A stretch of 64,000 bases of DNA from Erysipelotrichaceae bacterium. Its GTDB lineage: Bacteria > Bacillota_I > Bacilli_A > Erysipelotrichales > Erysipelotrichaceae. The stretch covers positions 140,450 through 204,449 of the forward strand of contig JAFYHT010000066.1 of the NCBI GenBank assembly GCA_017539025.1, in the 5' to 3' direction. The position numbers and the translations under genes were made by a program. Positions 35,725-43,498 of this stretch are shown here, one piece after another. Positions within the stretch are counted from its first letter, which is position 1. Each line of letters starts with the position of its first letter. The notes under the pieces are model-generated. The model did not search any database, was not told where the DNA came from, and worked only from the letters and a program-made list of their open reading frames with translations.

Positions 35725-36341
35725 TCAAGAGAACACGTTATACCAGCAATAACGGATACAGCTATATCATTGATGAATTAAGAAAAAGGCTGGGAAACGA
35801 AACGGCAGAAAAGATCGTTGATGATACAGTCACTTATGGTAATGAATTATGGAAAGAATATGATCATCTTTCGAAAAAAGAAAAACTTCACGTTCAGGAT
35901 ATGATCATTCCAAGAGCTGCTTTCTATCTGCAGATGAGGAAATATCTGACAGAAGAAGAAGCGATCGGACTTATCGAGGAGGCAATCAGGATCGGCGTCG
36001 AAAAAGAAGCAGCTATGCTGAAAAAGTGGACAAAGCTGTCTCTTGTCCGTTCCATGTTTATGAAATTCGGTCCGAAGCTCATGAATTCCGTTTTCGGAAA
36101 GGAAGCGGGTTTCAAAACGGAAACGATCTGTTGTGACAGGAAGAGATTCCGTTTCGATATTCTGGATTGTCCATATCATCGCACGTGTACAAAGCTGGGA
36201 TGTCCGGAGCTGACGAAGACTTTCTGCCTGAGTGATGATTATGTCTATGGAAGTATGAACAAGATCGATTTCATCAGGCACGGAAGTATCGGAAGAGGAT
36301 ATGACAGATGTGATTTCGATTTTCACAGAACGGATATCTGA
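35721..36341 (+). CDS. ATC-hydrolase-family protein, cluster gene 11
   Basis: A 206-residue member of the L-2-amino-thiazoline-4-carboxylate hydrolase-like family. The C-terminal Cys-rich core has 'ILDCPYHRTCTKLGCPEL', 'FCLSDDYVYGS' and 'GYDRCDFDFHR'. The helical N-terminal half is variable. It overlaps the reductase stop by 4 nt and ends the operon before a terminator. It is intact, unlike cluster gene 5, and is distinct in sequence. The family's true substrate range is poorly known; ring opening of a thiazoline is the founding activity. Confidence 0.75.
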   Translation: MIKRTRYTSNNGYSYIIDELRKRLGNETAEKIVDDTVTYGNELWKEYDHLSKKEKLHVQDMIIPRAAFYLQMRKYLTEEEAIGLIEEAIRIGVEKEAAMLKKWTKLSLVRSMFMKFGPKLMNSVFGKEAGFKTETICCDRKRFRFDILDCPYHRTCTKLGCPELTKTFCLSDDYVYGSMNKIDFIRHGSIGRGYDRCDFDFHRTDI

Positions 36342-36349
36342 AAGAAATT

Positions 36350-36380
36350 AAGATCTGAAAAAAGAGATCTTTTTCTTTTG
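36350..36380 (+). terminator. Terminator at the end of the eleven-gene cluster
   Basis: AAGATCT / AGATCTT hairpin (8-nt loop) followed by TTTTCTTTT. Confidence 0.7.
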
Positions 36381-36388
36381 TATTGATG

Positions 36389-36402
36389 TGTAATCGTTTT
36401 CA
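36389..36402. promoter_or_regulatory. Candidate catabolite-responsive element (cre)
   Basis: TGTAATCGTTTTCA fits the cre consensus TGnAAnCGnTnnCA at every fixed position. It lies about 70 nt upstream of the -10 of the LTA-synthase-like gene. A CcpA role is a family-level inference; the same 14-mer also occurs inside the rhomboid gene. Confidence 0.35.
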
Positions 36403-36455
36403 TCAGAAATATATGGAAAATTAAGGAGTATTTTTAAACTAGTCTTATAAAAAAG

Positions 36456-36464
36456 TGGTAAAAT
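36456..36464 (+). promoter_or_regulatory. Extended -10 promoter of the LTA-synthase-like gene
   Basis: TGG-TAAAAT, seven bases before a GTG (36472) and thirteen before the in-frame ATG (36478). No SD precedes either start. Confidence 0.45.
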
Positions 36465-36477
36465 CATACGGGTGAGT

Positions 36478-38613
36478 ATGAAAAAAGAAGGGCTTAACAG
36501 AAAAGAAAACACTGTAAGAGCGGCCAGGAAATTCCTGAGCTATTTTGTGATACTTCTTTACTGGGAGGCACTGCTTCACTTCCAGCTTCACTCTTCTTTA
36601 GAAGATCTCGGATTATGGAATATCCTGTTCATGATCCCGATCGCTTTCCTGATGTCTTCACTTTCAGGACTCTTCAGATTCAGCAGGATCAATGATCTGA
36701 TCGATCTGATCATGACGCTTGGAGTATCGCTCTTCTATCTGATCAATCTGATCTACTATAAGACGTTCGGTTCACTCTTTTCATTTTCGATGATGGGTGC
36801 CGGTGGAGATGCGGTCACCAATTTCTGGTGGAGTATGAAATCCACTCTGAATGAAAACCTGATCGTGATCATTCTGTTTGAAGTACCGGCTCTTTACATT
36901 CTTTATCAATCACTGATCAAGAAGAAAGAGAACGGCCCATATCGCTTTGTCTTACACATTGCGATGATGGTACTGGCAATTGTGACATGGCTTGGCATTG
37001 TTGCAGCACTTCCTTTGACGGGAACTGCCGATCACAGTGCATATGGCGCATATCACAGCCGTTACATCGATACGGATACTGCTTCCGCAAAGCTCGGCAT
37101 CCTGCCGAACTTCATCGTTGAAGCCAAGTGTTCCTTCTTCGGTTCCGATGATGCATCTGCAGTCTTGCAGAATGCGGAAGATGTTGAGATCGAAGAGCTA
37201 TCTGTTGAGAAAGAAGAAGTCATCCTCTACAACGAGTATGAGGGACTCAACTTCTCAAGGCTGTCTTCCAAGAGTGAAGACAGTACGATCAAAGCGCTGT
37301 GCGATTATCTTGCCAGCGAAGCACCAAGTACCAAGAACGAATATACCGGTCTGTTTGAAGGTTACAATCTGATCTACATCTGTGCGGAATCATTCTCCAG
37401 GATGGCGATCGATGAGACCGTCACGCCGACTCTGTATAAGATGGCAAACAACGGTATCGTTCTGGACAACTATTACAACTCTTTCAAGAACGTTACGACA
37501 AACGGCGAATATGCCATACTGACAGGACTTTGGCCGGATGTCGCAAGGCAGGAAACCAACATGGGGAAACTGACCGGTACTATGGGTCAGTCCATCGATA
37601 AGAACATGAGCTTTGCTTTAGGCAACATGTTCAATCTGTCAGAAGATCTGCAGAGCCGCGGTTACCACAATTATCTGGGCAACTATTACGGCAGGAACAG
37701 GACTTTGCCTAACATGGGATTTGACTGCAAGTTCATGAATGACGGTATGAAGTTTACGACTGCCTGGCCGGCTTCCGATCTCGAGATGATGGAACAGTCT
37801 GTCGATGACTATATCAATGATGATCGTTTCGTGACTTACTACATGACCTTCTCAGGGCATGGCAACTACACGACTGACAACATCATGGTCTACCGCAACA
37901 TCAATACGGTAAACAAACTTCTGGATCGCTATCTGCCAACAAGCGCAACGGGTTATCTGTCTGCCAACTACGAGCTGGAAAAAGCAATGACCTATCTGCT
38001 TGAAAGGCTGGAGGAAGCAGGAAAGCTGGAGAATACTGTCATCGTATTGGCCGGAGATCACTATCCTTACTATCTGACGGATTATGGATTTGAGGCTCTG
38101 ACGGGTGAAGATATGGATCAGAATTTCGAAAGCTTCCGTTCCACCTGCATCATCTACAACGCAGGCCTGAAGAAGAAGATCGAAGTCGACACACCGTGCT
38201 GCAACGTCGATATCATCCCGACGATCTACAATCTCTTCAATATCAGATATGATTCCAGATTGTATGCCGGGACTGACATCTTCGGTGACGGTTTCCATGT
38301 CGCTCAGATCTACAACAAATCTTTCGTCACAAAATATGTCAAATACAACTATTCTACCGGCAAGGCTCAATGGCTGGTCGATACGGAAGAGTATGATGAT
38401 GAACTGCTCGACAAGTATCTGGAGAGTGCGATCAACATCGTTAAAAACAGGTATATGATGTCGATACAGATCGAAGAATCTGATTTCTATGAATATGTCT
38501 GTGAAAACTACGATATCTCCAGTATCAGGGAAGAAGGTTTCCTTGCGAACAACGATATCGAAGAGATCATCGATGAATTCGTCAGATCGGAAAGATTCAA
38601 GGAATATCAGTAA
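36478..38613 (+). CDS. LTA synthase-family sulfatase (phosphoglycerol transferase-like)
   Basis: A 711-residue envelope enzyme. Five membrane helices fill residues 20-185, followed by a linker and an extracellular sulfatase-fold domain. 'LIYICAESFSRM' (metal Glu), 'NVTTNGEYAILTG' (candidate catalytic Thr), 'TFSGHGNYTTD' and 'VIVLAGDHYPYYLTD' (metal Asp-His) follow the LtaS pattern. The first His of the usual motif and the C-terminal region differ from LtaS, so it could transfer phosphoglycerol or phosphoethanolamine to another polymer. It is longer than LtaS (about 650). A GTG two codons upstream is an alternative start. Confidence 0.85.
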   Translation: MKKEGLNRKENTVRAARKFLSYFVILLYWEALLHFQLHSSLEDLGLWNILFMIPIAFLMSSLSGLFRFSRINDLIDLIMTLGVSLFYLINLIYYKTFGSLFSFSMMGAGGDAVTNFWWSMKSTLNENLIVIILFEVPALYILYQSLIKKKENGPYRFVLHIAMMVLAIVTWLGIVAALPLTGTADHSAYGAYHSRYIDTDTASAKLGILPNFIVEAKCSFFGSDDASAVLQNAEDVEIEELSVEKEEVILYNEYEGLNFSRLSSKSEDSTIKALCDYLASEAPSTKNEYTGLFEGYNLIYICAESFSRMAIDETVTPTLYKMANNGIVLDNYYNSFKNVTTNGEYAILTGLWPDVARQETNMGKLTGTMGQSIDKNMSFALGNMFNLSEDLQSRGYHNYLGNYYGRNRTLPNMGFDCKFMNDGMKFTTAWPASDLEMMEQSVDDYINDDRFVTYYMTFSGHGNYTTDNIMVYRNINTVNKLLDRYLPTSATGYLSANYELEKAMTYLLERLEEAGKLENTVIVLAGDHYPYYLTDYGFEALTGEDMDQNFESFRSTCIIYNAGLKKKIEVDTPCCNVDIIPTIYNLFNIRYDSRLYAGTDIFGDGFHVAQIYNKSFVTKYVKYNYSTGKAQWLVDTEEYDDELLDKYLESAINIVKNRYMMSIQIEESDFYEYVCENYDISSIREEGFLANNDIEEIIDEFVRSERFKEYQ

Positions 38614-38615
38614 AG

Positions 38616-38642
38616 AAAGGTTCACATGGTGAACTTTTTCTT
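38616..38642 (+). terminator. Terminator after the LTA-synthase-like gene
   Basis: AAAGGTTCAC / GTGAACTTTT with one G-U pair and a 3-nt loop, then TCTTTT. Confidence 0.75.
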
Positions 38643-38671
38643 TTGCGGTAAAATAAGAGAAAAGGAATGAT

Positions 38672-39781
38672 ATGATCATCGACAGTTTTGACGAAAAGGG
38701 AAAACAGCTGATTACTCCTGAAAGTGCTTTGAGTAAGAGGATGGTAGATCGCGCAAAAGGCTATCATATCGATACCTTCATTTTTACGTTCTCCTATAAG
38801 CTGATCGAAGAATTGAAGAAGGAAAAGAAGATCGAAGTCCTTGATCCTGAGATCATGGGAGGTTCTTCTGCGATGAAGTGTCCGATCTATATCATACCTT
38901 CATCCAATACCGGTGTATTGTTAACGGGGATCGGTGCACCGATGGCGTCAGCCATGATCGAGGAGATCAATGCGCTATTTGGCACGAAGAACTTCATCGT
39001 CTTTGGTTCTTGCGGCGTATTGACAAAGATCCCGGAAGGAAGACTGATCATCCCGACTGAAGCATATCGCGATGAGGGAACAAGTTTCCATTATGCCAAG
39101 GCAAGTGATTACATCAGGATCAAGAATGCCGATCGGATCGCGAGGATCTTTGATGAGATCGGTGTCGAATACATCAAAGGAAAGTCATGGACCACCGATG
39201 CCTTCTATCGGGAAACGGAAGGAAACAGAGACAAGCGGATAGAAGAAGGCTGTGTCTGTGTGGAGATGGAATGTTCAGCTTTGGAAGCGGTATGTGACTT
39301 CAGAGGGTTGGAGCTCTATCAGTTTGTCTATGGCGCTGATTCACTCAATGGCGAATGGTCCAAGAGGATACTGGGGAATCTGGAGATGGATTCCCGCATC
39401 AGATATTTCGAACTGGCGAATAAGATTGCAGAACACCTAAGCAGAGAAGTGATCGGCAAAACAGTGACCGTCACTGTTGACAGACCTATGGGAAGCAGAC
39501 ATCCAAAATATCCGGATATGATCTATCCTTTGAACTACGGTTATGTCAAAGGCATCATGGCAGCTGATGGTGAGTGGCAAGACGCTTACCTGCTTGGTCT
39601 TGATGAAGCAGTGGAAGAATATACGGGAAAAGTCATTGCGGTCATTCATCGATCGGATGATGTGGAAGAAAAGTGGGTCGTAGCACCTAAAGGAATGTCT
39701 TTCACGAAAGAAGAGATCGAAGAAGCGACAGAATTTCAGGAAAAGTATTTCCAATCGAAGATCCGGATGGAAGGAGAATGA
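38672..39781 (+). CDS. Nucleoside phosphorylase fused to an inorganic-pyrophosphatase-like domain
   Basis: A 369-residue two-domain protein. Residues 1-262 are a PNP/UDP-family nucleoside phosphorylase: 'LLTGIGAPMASAMIEE', 'FGSCGVLTKIPEGRLIIP' and 'VEMECSALEAV'. Residues about 265-369 resemble family I inorganic pyrophosphatase: 'YPLNYGYVKGIM', 'DGEWQDAYLLGLDEAVEE' and 'VIAVIHRSDDVEEK', with several but not all metal-site acidic residues visible. The phosphorylase would cleave nucleosides to base and ribose-1-phosphate; linked pyrophosphatase activity could pull a coupled reaction. AAAAGGA precedes the ATG. Confidence 0.82.
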   Translation: MIIDSFDEKGKQLITPESALSKRMVDRAKGYHIDTFIFTFSYKLIEELKKEKKIEVLDPEIMGGSSAMKCPIYIIPSSNTGVLLTGIGAPMASAMIEEINALFGTKNFIVFGSCGVLTKIPEGRLIIPTEAYRDEGTSFHYAKASDYIRIKNADRIARIFDEIGVEYIKGKSWTTDAFYRETEGNRDKRIEEGCVCVEMECSALEAVCDFRGLELYQFVYGADSLNGEWSKRILGNLEMDSRIRYFELANKIAEHLSREVIGKTVTVTVDRPMGSRHPKYPDMIYPLNYGYVKGIMAADGEWQDAYLLGLDEAVEEYTGKVIAVIHRSDDVEEKWVVAPKGMSFTKEEIEEATEFQEKYFQSKIRMEGE

Positions 39782-39782
39782 G

Positions 39783-40595
39783 ATGAAAAAGATACTTGTA
39801 TTTCTGATCATCTTCCTCATGATCAGCGGCTGTACGAAGAAGGAAGAAACAGAAGATCCGGTCATTGAGTCACCGGGTACAGGAGAAGAAATGGAAGAAA
39901 AGGCATTGGGATGGTATTCGTTTGAAGGAAAGGATCTCGATATCCTTCTGGCTCTCTCGGATGGAACGGGATTTGACTGGCTTGTTGTCAATTATTCCGA
40001 CAACCTTGCGATCGGTGATTCCAGCTATTATGTAGACAGGTCCGATCAGCCGGATTCGACCGGCGGAAGCGGAGACTGGCGCATGCATTGCAGCGTTACA
40101 GATGATGAAGATGCCTGGCTGATCTTAAAGTGCGCAAGGCCATGGGAAGGAGATGGTGATTTCCAATCCTATCTCATCCATCAGGAAAACGGGCAGATCA
40201 AAGAAGTGAAAAGAAGATGGGATTCTCTGTTTCAGGACTTTGAACTGGTCTATGAAAAGACAGATGAAGATGCGATCATGTTGAATCTGCTGAAGAGTTT
40301 TGAATATGAAGTCGATGATAAGGACAAGCTGGTCATCAAGATCAGGCCGATAGGAGAAAAAGACTATCTGGAGATCTGGCATGACGATGATCCCGATATG
40401 AATCACAAAAACATGGAAAAAAAGAAATTGACGATCACCGACAAGGAATTCGTCATGTATTCCGATCAGAAGAATGTTTATTTCTATGGACCAGACGGGA
40501 TCTGTGCAAAAGGAAAGATCAGCTGGAAGGATCAGTACTTCTTGGACATCATCAAAACGCTTGATACGATCAGGTATTACAGCGGTGATGAATGA
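39783..40595 (+). CDS. Lipoprotein of unknown function
   Basis: A 270-residue lipoprotein with signal 'MKKILVFLIIFLMISGC' (lipobox Cys17). The rest is acidic and beta-rich, without a recognised family. It starts one base after the preceding gene's stop with AAGGAGA as SD, so it is co-transcribed with the phosphorylase-pyrophosphatase gene. Similar in style to the lipoprotein at 11481-12350, though no close match was noticed. Confidence 0.75.
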   Translation: MKKILVFLIIFLMISGCTKKEETEDPVIESPGTGEEMEEKALGWYSFEGKDLDILLALSDGTGFDWLVVNYSDNLAIGDSSYYVDRSDQPDSTGGSGDWRMHCSVTDDEDAWLILKCARPWEGDGDFQSYLIHQENGQIKEVKRRWDSLFQDFELVYEKTDEDAIMLNLLKSFEYEVDDKDKLVIKIRPIGEKDYLEIWHDDDPDMNHKNMEKKKLTITDKEFVMYSDQKNVYFYGPDGICAKGKISWKDQYFLDIIKTLDTIRYYSGDE

Positions 40596-40620
40596 GAGTG
40601 AATCAAACGGTAAATGAATC

Positions 40621-40653
40621 AGGGCAGGATGGATTCCTGCCCTTGTGTTGTTA
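40621..40653. terminator. Terminator between convergent genes
   Basis: AGGGCAGGA / TCCTGCCCT, 5-nt loop, followed by TGTGTTGTT; strong stem with a mixed U-tract. Confidence 0.7.
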
Positions 40654-40673
40654 TGGTTTCTGTTTGATCAGGA

Positions 40674-41705
40674 TCACTGTTCTTTCAGATCTTTGTTTGC
40701 CTGATGAAGGATATCGGAGAATTCTTGAGATCTTGATTCCAGAAGGCCGTGCGTTGCGTTTTTCATGACATACATCTTTTTATATGGCGCATTGACTTTC
40801 TCAAAGTATTCGCAAGCCATTTCATAATTGGTCTGATAGTCGATATCTCCGTTGATGTTGAGATACGGGATCTGATAATCATATTTTCCTTTCAGAGAAA
40901 ACTCAGGAAGGACATTGAAATCAAAATCAAGATAAGGCATCAGACTGCTTTTATAGTTCAGAACATATGAGAGATAGTCTTTCGCAAGATAATACGGATT
41001 GAACAGGACAGTCGTAAACATGTTGTAGTCCGTCTTGTCTTTCATCATGTCATAGTGATATCTCTTCATGATCTGATTCCTTGCCTTAATGAATTCCAGG
41101 GTCATATTATTGCTCAGGTCCATTTTCGCAAGGATCTTGAGCCCTTCTTCGTCGCCTTTCGCCCACTGTTTTGCGGCATTATAAAGCCTTTCTTCGTTTT
41201 CGGTGATATCGATGCACTGTCCGGTTCCGATGAAGGCATCATAGTATTCAGGATATTCTAAAGCCAGACTGGCACCAAACATCGATCCCCAGGAATGGCC
41301 AAGGAGAGTGATCTTTTCTTTGTGAAGATGATCAAGGATGAACTTCGTCATTTCAAGACCGTCAGCCATCATCAGCTCTTTTGTGAGTTTGATATCTTTT
41401 TGAGCCTTATCAAAACTCCTTCCGCAGTTCCTCTGATCCCAGGTCACGACAGTATAGATATCGCTCCATTTGCGGGTGAAGGCATAATCATAAGCGCTTG
41501 TCGAAGCTCCCGGACCGCCATGCAGGTAAAGCAGGACAGGATTGTTCTTGTCTTTTCCATAGATGCTGATCCATTGTCTTGTTCCATTGATATCGACATA
41601 CATGGATTCGTTGATCCCGTTTTGCGGAACTCTGGAATTGAGATACATTCCTATCGCTCTGATGATGAAAAACAATACGAGCAGAATCAGTAATAATTTA
41701 ATCAT
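40674..41705 (-). CDS. Alpha/beta hydrolase, proline iminopeptidase-like, membrane-anchored
   Basis: A 343-residue hydrolase of the prolyl-aminopeptidase (S33) type. After an N-terminal anchor helix (residues 2-20) come 'LLYLHGGPGASTSAYD' (oxyanion loop), 'VVTWDQRNCGRS' and the nucleophile elbow 'LLGHSWGSMFGASLA'; late 'NINGDIDYQTNYE' and 'KNATHGLLES' give the Asp and His. The extracellular placement is unusual for a cytosolic peptidase family, suggesting peptide or ester cleavage outside. SD AAAGGGGA and a TATAAT lie upstream on the minus strand. Confidence 0.85.
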   Translation of the reverse strand: MIKLLLILLVLFFIIRAIGMYLNSRVPQNGINESMYVDINGTRQWISIYGKDKNNPVLLYLHGGPGASTSAYDYAFTRKWSDIYTVVTWDQRNCGRSFDKAQKDIKLTKELMMADGLEMTKFILDHLHKEKITLLGHSWGSMFGASLALEYPEYYDAFIGTGQCIDITENEERLYNAAKQWAKGDEEGLKILAKMDLSNNMTLEFIKARNQIMKRYHYDMMKDKTDYNMFTTVLFNPYYLAKDYLSYVLNYKSSLMPYLDFDFNVLPEFSLKGKYDYQIPYLNINGDIDYQTNYEMACEYFEKVNAPYKKMYVMKNATHGLLESRSQEFSDILHQANKDLKEQ

Positions 41706-41787
41706 TTCTAAATCCCCTTTGATTGTCCTGATTATACCATTGAAACAAAGCGTATTTCCGGATTTGTATCATATGCATATATCCTGA

Positions 41788-41793
41788 TAAGAT
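41788..41793 (+). promoter_or_regulatory. -10 region of the HAD gene, very short leader
   Basis: TGA-TAAGAT ends nine bases before the ATG at 41803; GATATT (41791-41796) would give the 6-nt spacing seen elsewhere. TTGTAT at 41764-41769 is a possible -35. No SD. Confidence 0.35.
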
Positions 41794-41802
41794 ATTCATA
41801 TC

Positions 41803-42531
41803 ATGAACATATTATTTTTTGATATCGATGGGACCCTGGCTGACGGACTTGAAGTACCCGAATCAGCGAGGAAGGCGATCGCTGCTGCCAGGAAGAAAGA
41901 CAATCTCGTCATCATCTGCACCGGAAGGCCGGTCGGCTATGTAAAGAAGAATTTTTCTCAATATGCCGATGGTTATATCTGTCTTAATGGTCGCTATTCT
42001 GAAGTGAATGGCGAAGTCCTTTATGATGTGCCTTTGGATCAGGATCTTGTGGATCTTCTGGTGAAAAGACTGGATGAGCTGAAACTGGGTTATTCTTTTG
42101 TGAACAACGAAGAAGTGTATTACGGAGGAATGATCGAAGGGGATTATCAGCCGCTGGATCTTAAGGGGGATACCGTGTACAGCTTTGGCTTGCATTTTGA
42201 GAACTACGATCAGTTTGATATGGCTTGCGAGAAGATGAAGGATCTTTGTATCTTCAATCCGCATTATCCTTTCATGCATGCGGATACAACGATCATCGGT
42301 TCCGACAAGGGACAGACGATCAGGGTGATCGCTGAAAAGCTGAATATCCCGTTTGAAAATACCTATGCCTTTGGCGATGGCGCCAATGATGTTTCGATGT
42401 TGAAGGCAGTGGCTCATGGAGTTGCCATGGGAAACGGTTTGAAGGAAACGAAGAAGGCTGCCGAATACGTCACTGCCGATATGAAGGATGATGGGATCGA
42501 AAAGGCACTCGTTCATTACGGTCTGATCTGA
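41803..42531 (+). CDS. Cof-type HAD-superfamily phosphatase
   Basis: A 242-residue phosphatase of the HAD IIB (Cof) group. Motif I 'DIDGTLADG', motif II 'ICTGRPVGY', and the C-terminal 'FGDGANDVSMLKA' (motif IV) are present, with an inserted cap domain between residues 80 and 180. Such enzymes dephosphorylate sugar phosphates or flavin/PLP-type phosphates; the substrate is unknown. No SD is visible upstream. Confidence 0.88.
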   Translation: MNILFFDIDGTLADGLEVPESARKAIAAARKKDNLVIICTGRPVGYVKKNFSQYADGYICLNGRYSEVNGEVLYDVPLDQDLVDLLVKRLDELKLGYSFVNNEEVYYGGMIEGDYQPLDLKGDTVYSFGLHFENYDQFDMACEKMKDLCIFNPHYPFMHADTTIIGSDKGQTIRVIAEKLNIPFENTYAFGDGANDVSMLKAVAHGVAMGNGLKETKKAAEYVTADMKDDGIEKALVHYGLI

Positions 42532-42597
42532 TAAGATATGTATTCAGAAAAGGAAAATCGGCATATACTATTTATGATAAACAGGAGGAACTGTAAG

Positions 42598-42969
42598 ATG
42601 AAAAAAACAAAAACGATTATCACGTTATTATTGAGCCTTTTGATCGCTTTGAGCATTGCGGGCTGTGGGAAAAAGAGTGACCAGTCACTGGTTGGCGTAT
42701 GGGAGTATTCCGATACGGAAAACGGTATCGGTGCTGTTTATGATCTCAAGGAAGATGGTACCGGCACATATACGATGACGGTTGGCGATCAGGAAGTCGT
42801 ATACGAACTGAAGTATGAAGTCAAGGACAGTCATCTGCTTGTCAGATTCGTCAACAATGAAACATTTACAGAAGACGATGTATTCGACAATGAATTCAAA
42901 TTTAAAGATGCCAATACTCTGATCATCAAGGATTCCATGGATACCGAGATGACATTCGTCAAGAAATAA
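42598..42969 (+). CDS. Small lipoprotein, lipocalin-like beta domain
   Basis: A 123-residue lipoprotein (signal helix, lipobox 'SIAGC', Cys about 23). The mature part reads like a small beta-barrel: 'LVGVWEYSDTENG', 'YDLKEDGTGTYTM', 'LKYEVKDSHLLVRF', a pattern common in DUF5640/lipocalin-like Firmicute lipoproteins. Start: ATG at 42598, 9 nt after AGGAGG (42583-42588); an in-frame ATG at 42538 has no such SD. Function unknown. Confidence 0.78.
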   Translation: MKKTKTIITLLLSLLIALSIAGCGKKSDQSLVGVWEYSDTENGIGAVYDLKEDGTGTYTMTVGDQEVVYELKYEVKDSHLLVRFVNNETFTEDDVFDNEFKFKDANTLIIKDSMDTEMTFVKK

Positions 42970-42981
42970 GCAGGCTCAGAC

Positions 42982-43006
42982 AACCGGATCAAAGGTCCGG
43001 TTTTTT
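42982..43006 (+). terminator. Rho-independent terminator
   Basis: AACCGGATC / GGTCCGGTT (one G-U) with an AAA loop and six T. Closes the small lipoprotein gene. Confidence 0.85.
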
Positions 43007-43123
43007 AATGAGCCGATGATGATAAGATTATTTATAATGAATATATAACTGAAATCCGGATTTCCATCGATCTTTATTTCAGATGATCAAAGTCGTGGAA
43101 GAAATGAAATGAGGTGTTTTGAT

Positions 43124-43483
43124 ATGAATGAATATAAAACGAAATATGAAAGGATATTGCTGGCAAGGAAACTGTGTCTGATCCCTTTGATCGCGTCATT
43201 TGTTCTGTATGTGCTGTCGCTCTATTTCAATGCCCGCATCGATATGCGAATGATCAGGCATATCCGTGATTTTTCATTTGGCAATCTGTTCATCACTGTT
43301 GCCGGTTTTATCTATATCGTGCTGTTTGGCAAAGATCTGAAAGTCAGTTATGAACTCGCTAAAGTGGAACCTTCCAATTTTCTTGCGAACGTGAAGTATG
43401 CAAGCTTTGGCATTGCGTTGATGGCGATATCATTTGTCGTCAGTGTCGCATGGATCGCTACGATGCTGATCCTGGCTTACTGA
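43124..43483 (+). CDS. Small membrane protein, unknown
   Basis: A 119-residue protein with three hydrophobic helices (about 18-38, 56-74 and 92-116) and a basic N-terminus. No family recognised. The start is the ATG at 43124, seven nt after GAGGTG (43111-43116). It precedes the CotH-type gene by 15 nt and may be its membrane partner, which is only a positional guess. Confidence 0.65.
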   Translation: MNEYKTKYERILLARKLCLIPLIASFVLYVLSLYFNARIDMRMIRHIRDFSFGNLFITVAGFIYIVLFGKDLKVSYELAKVEPSNFLANVKYASFGIALMAISFVVSVAWIATMLILAY

Positions 43484-43498
43484 TGAGATTAGTATTGT

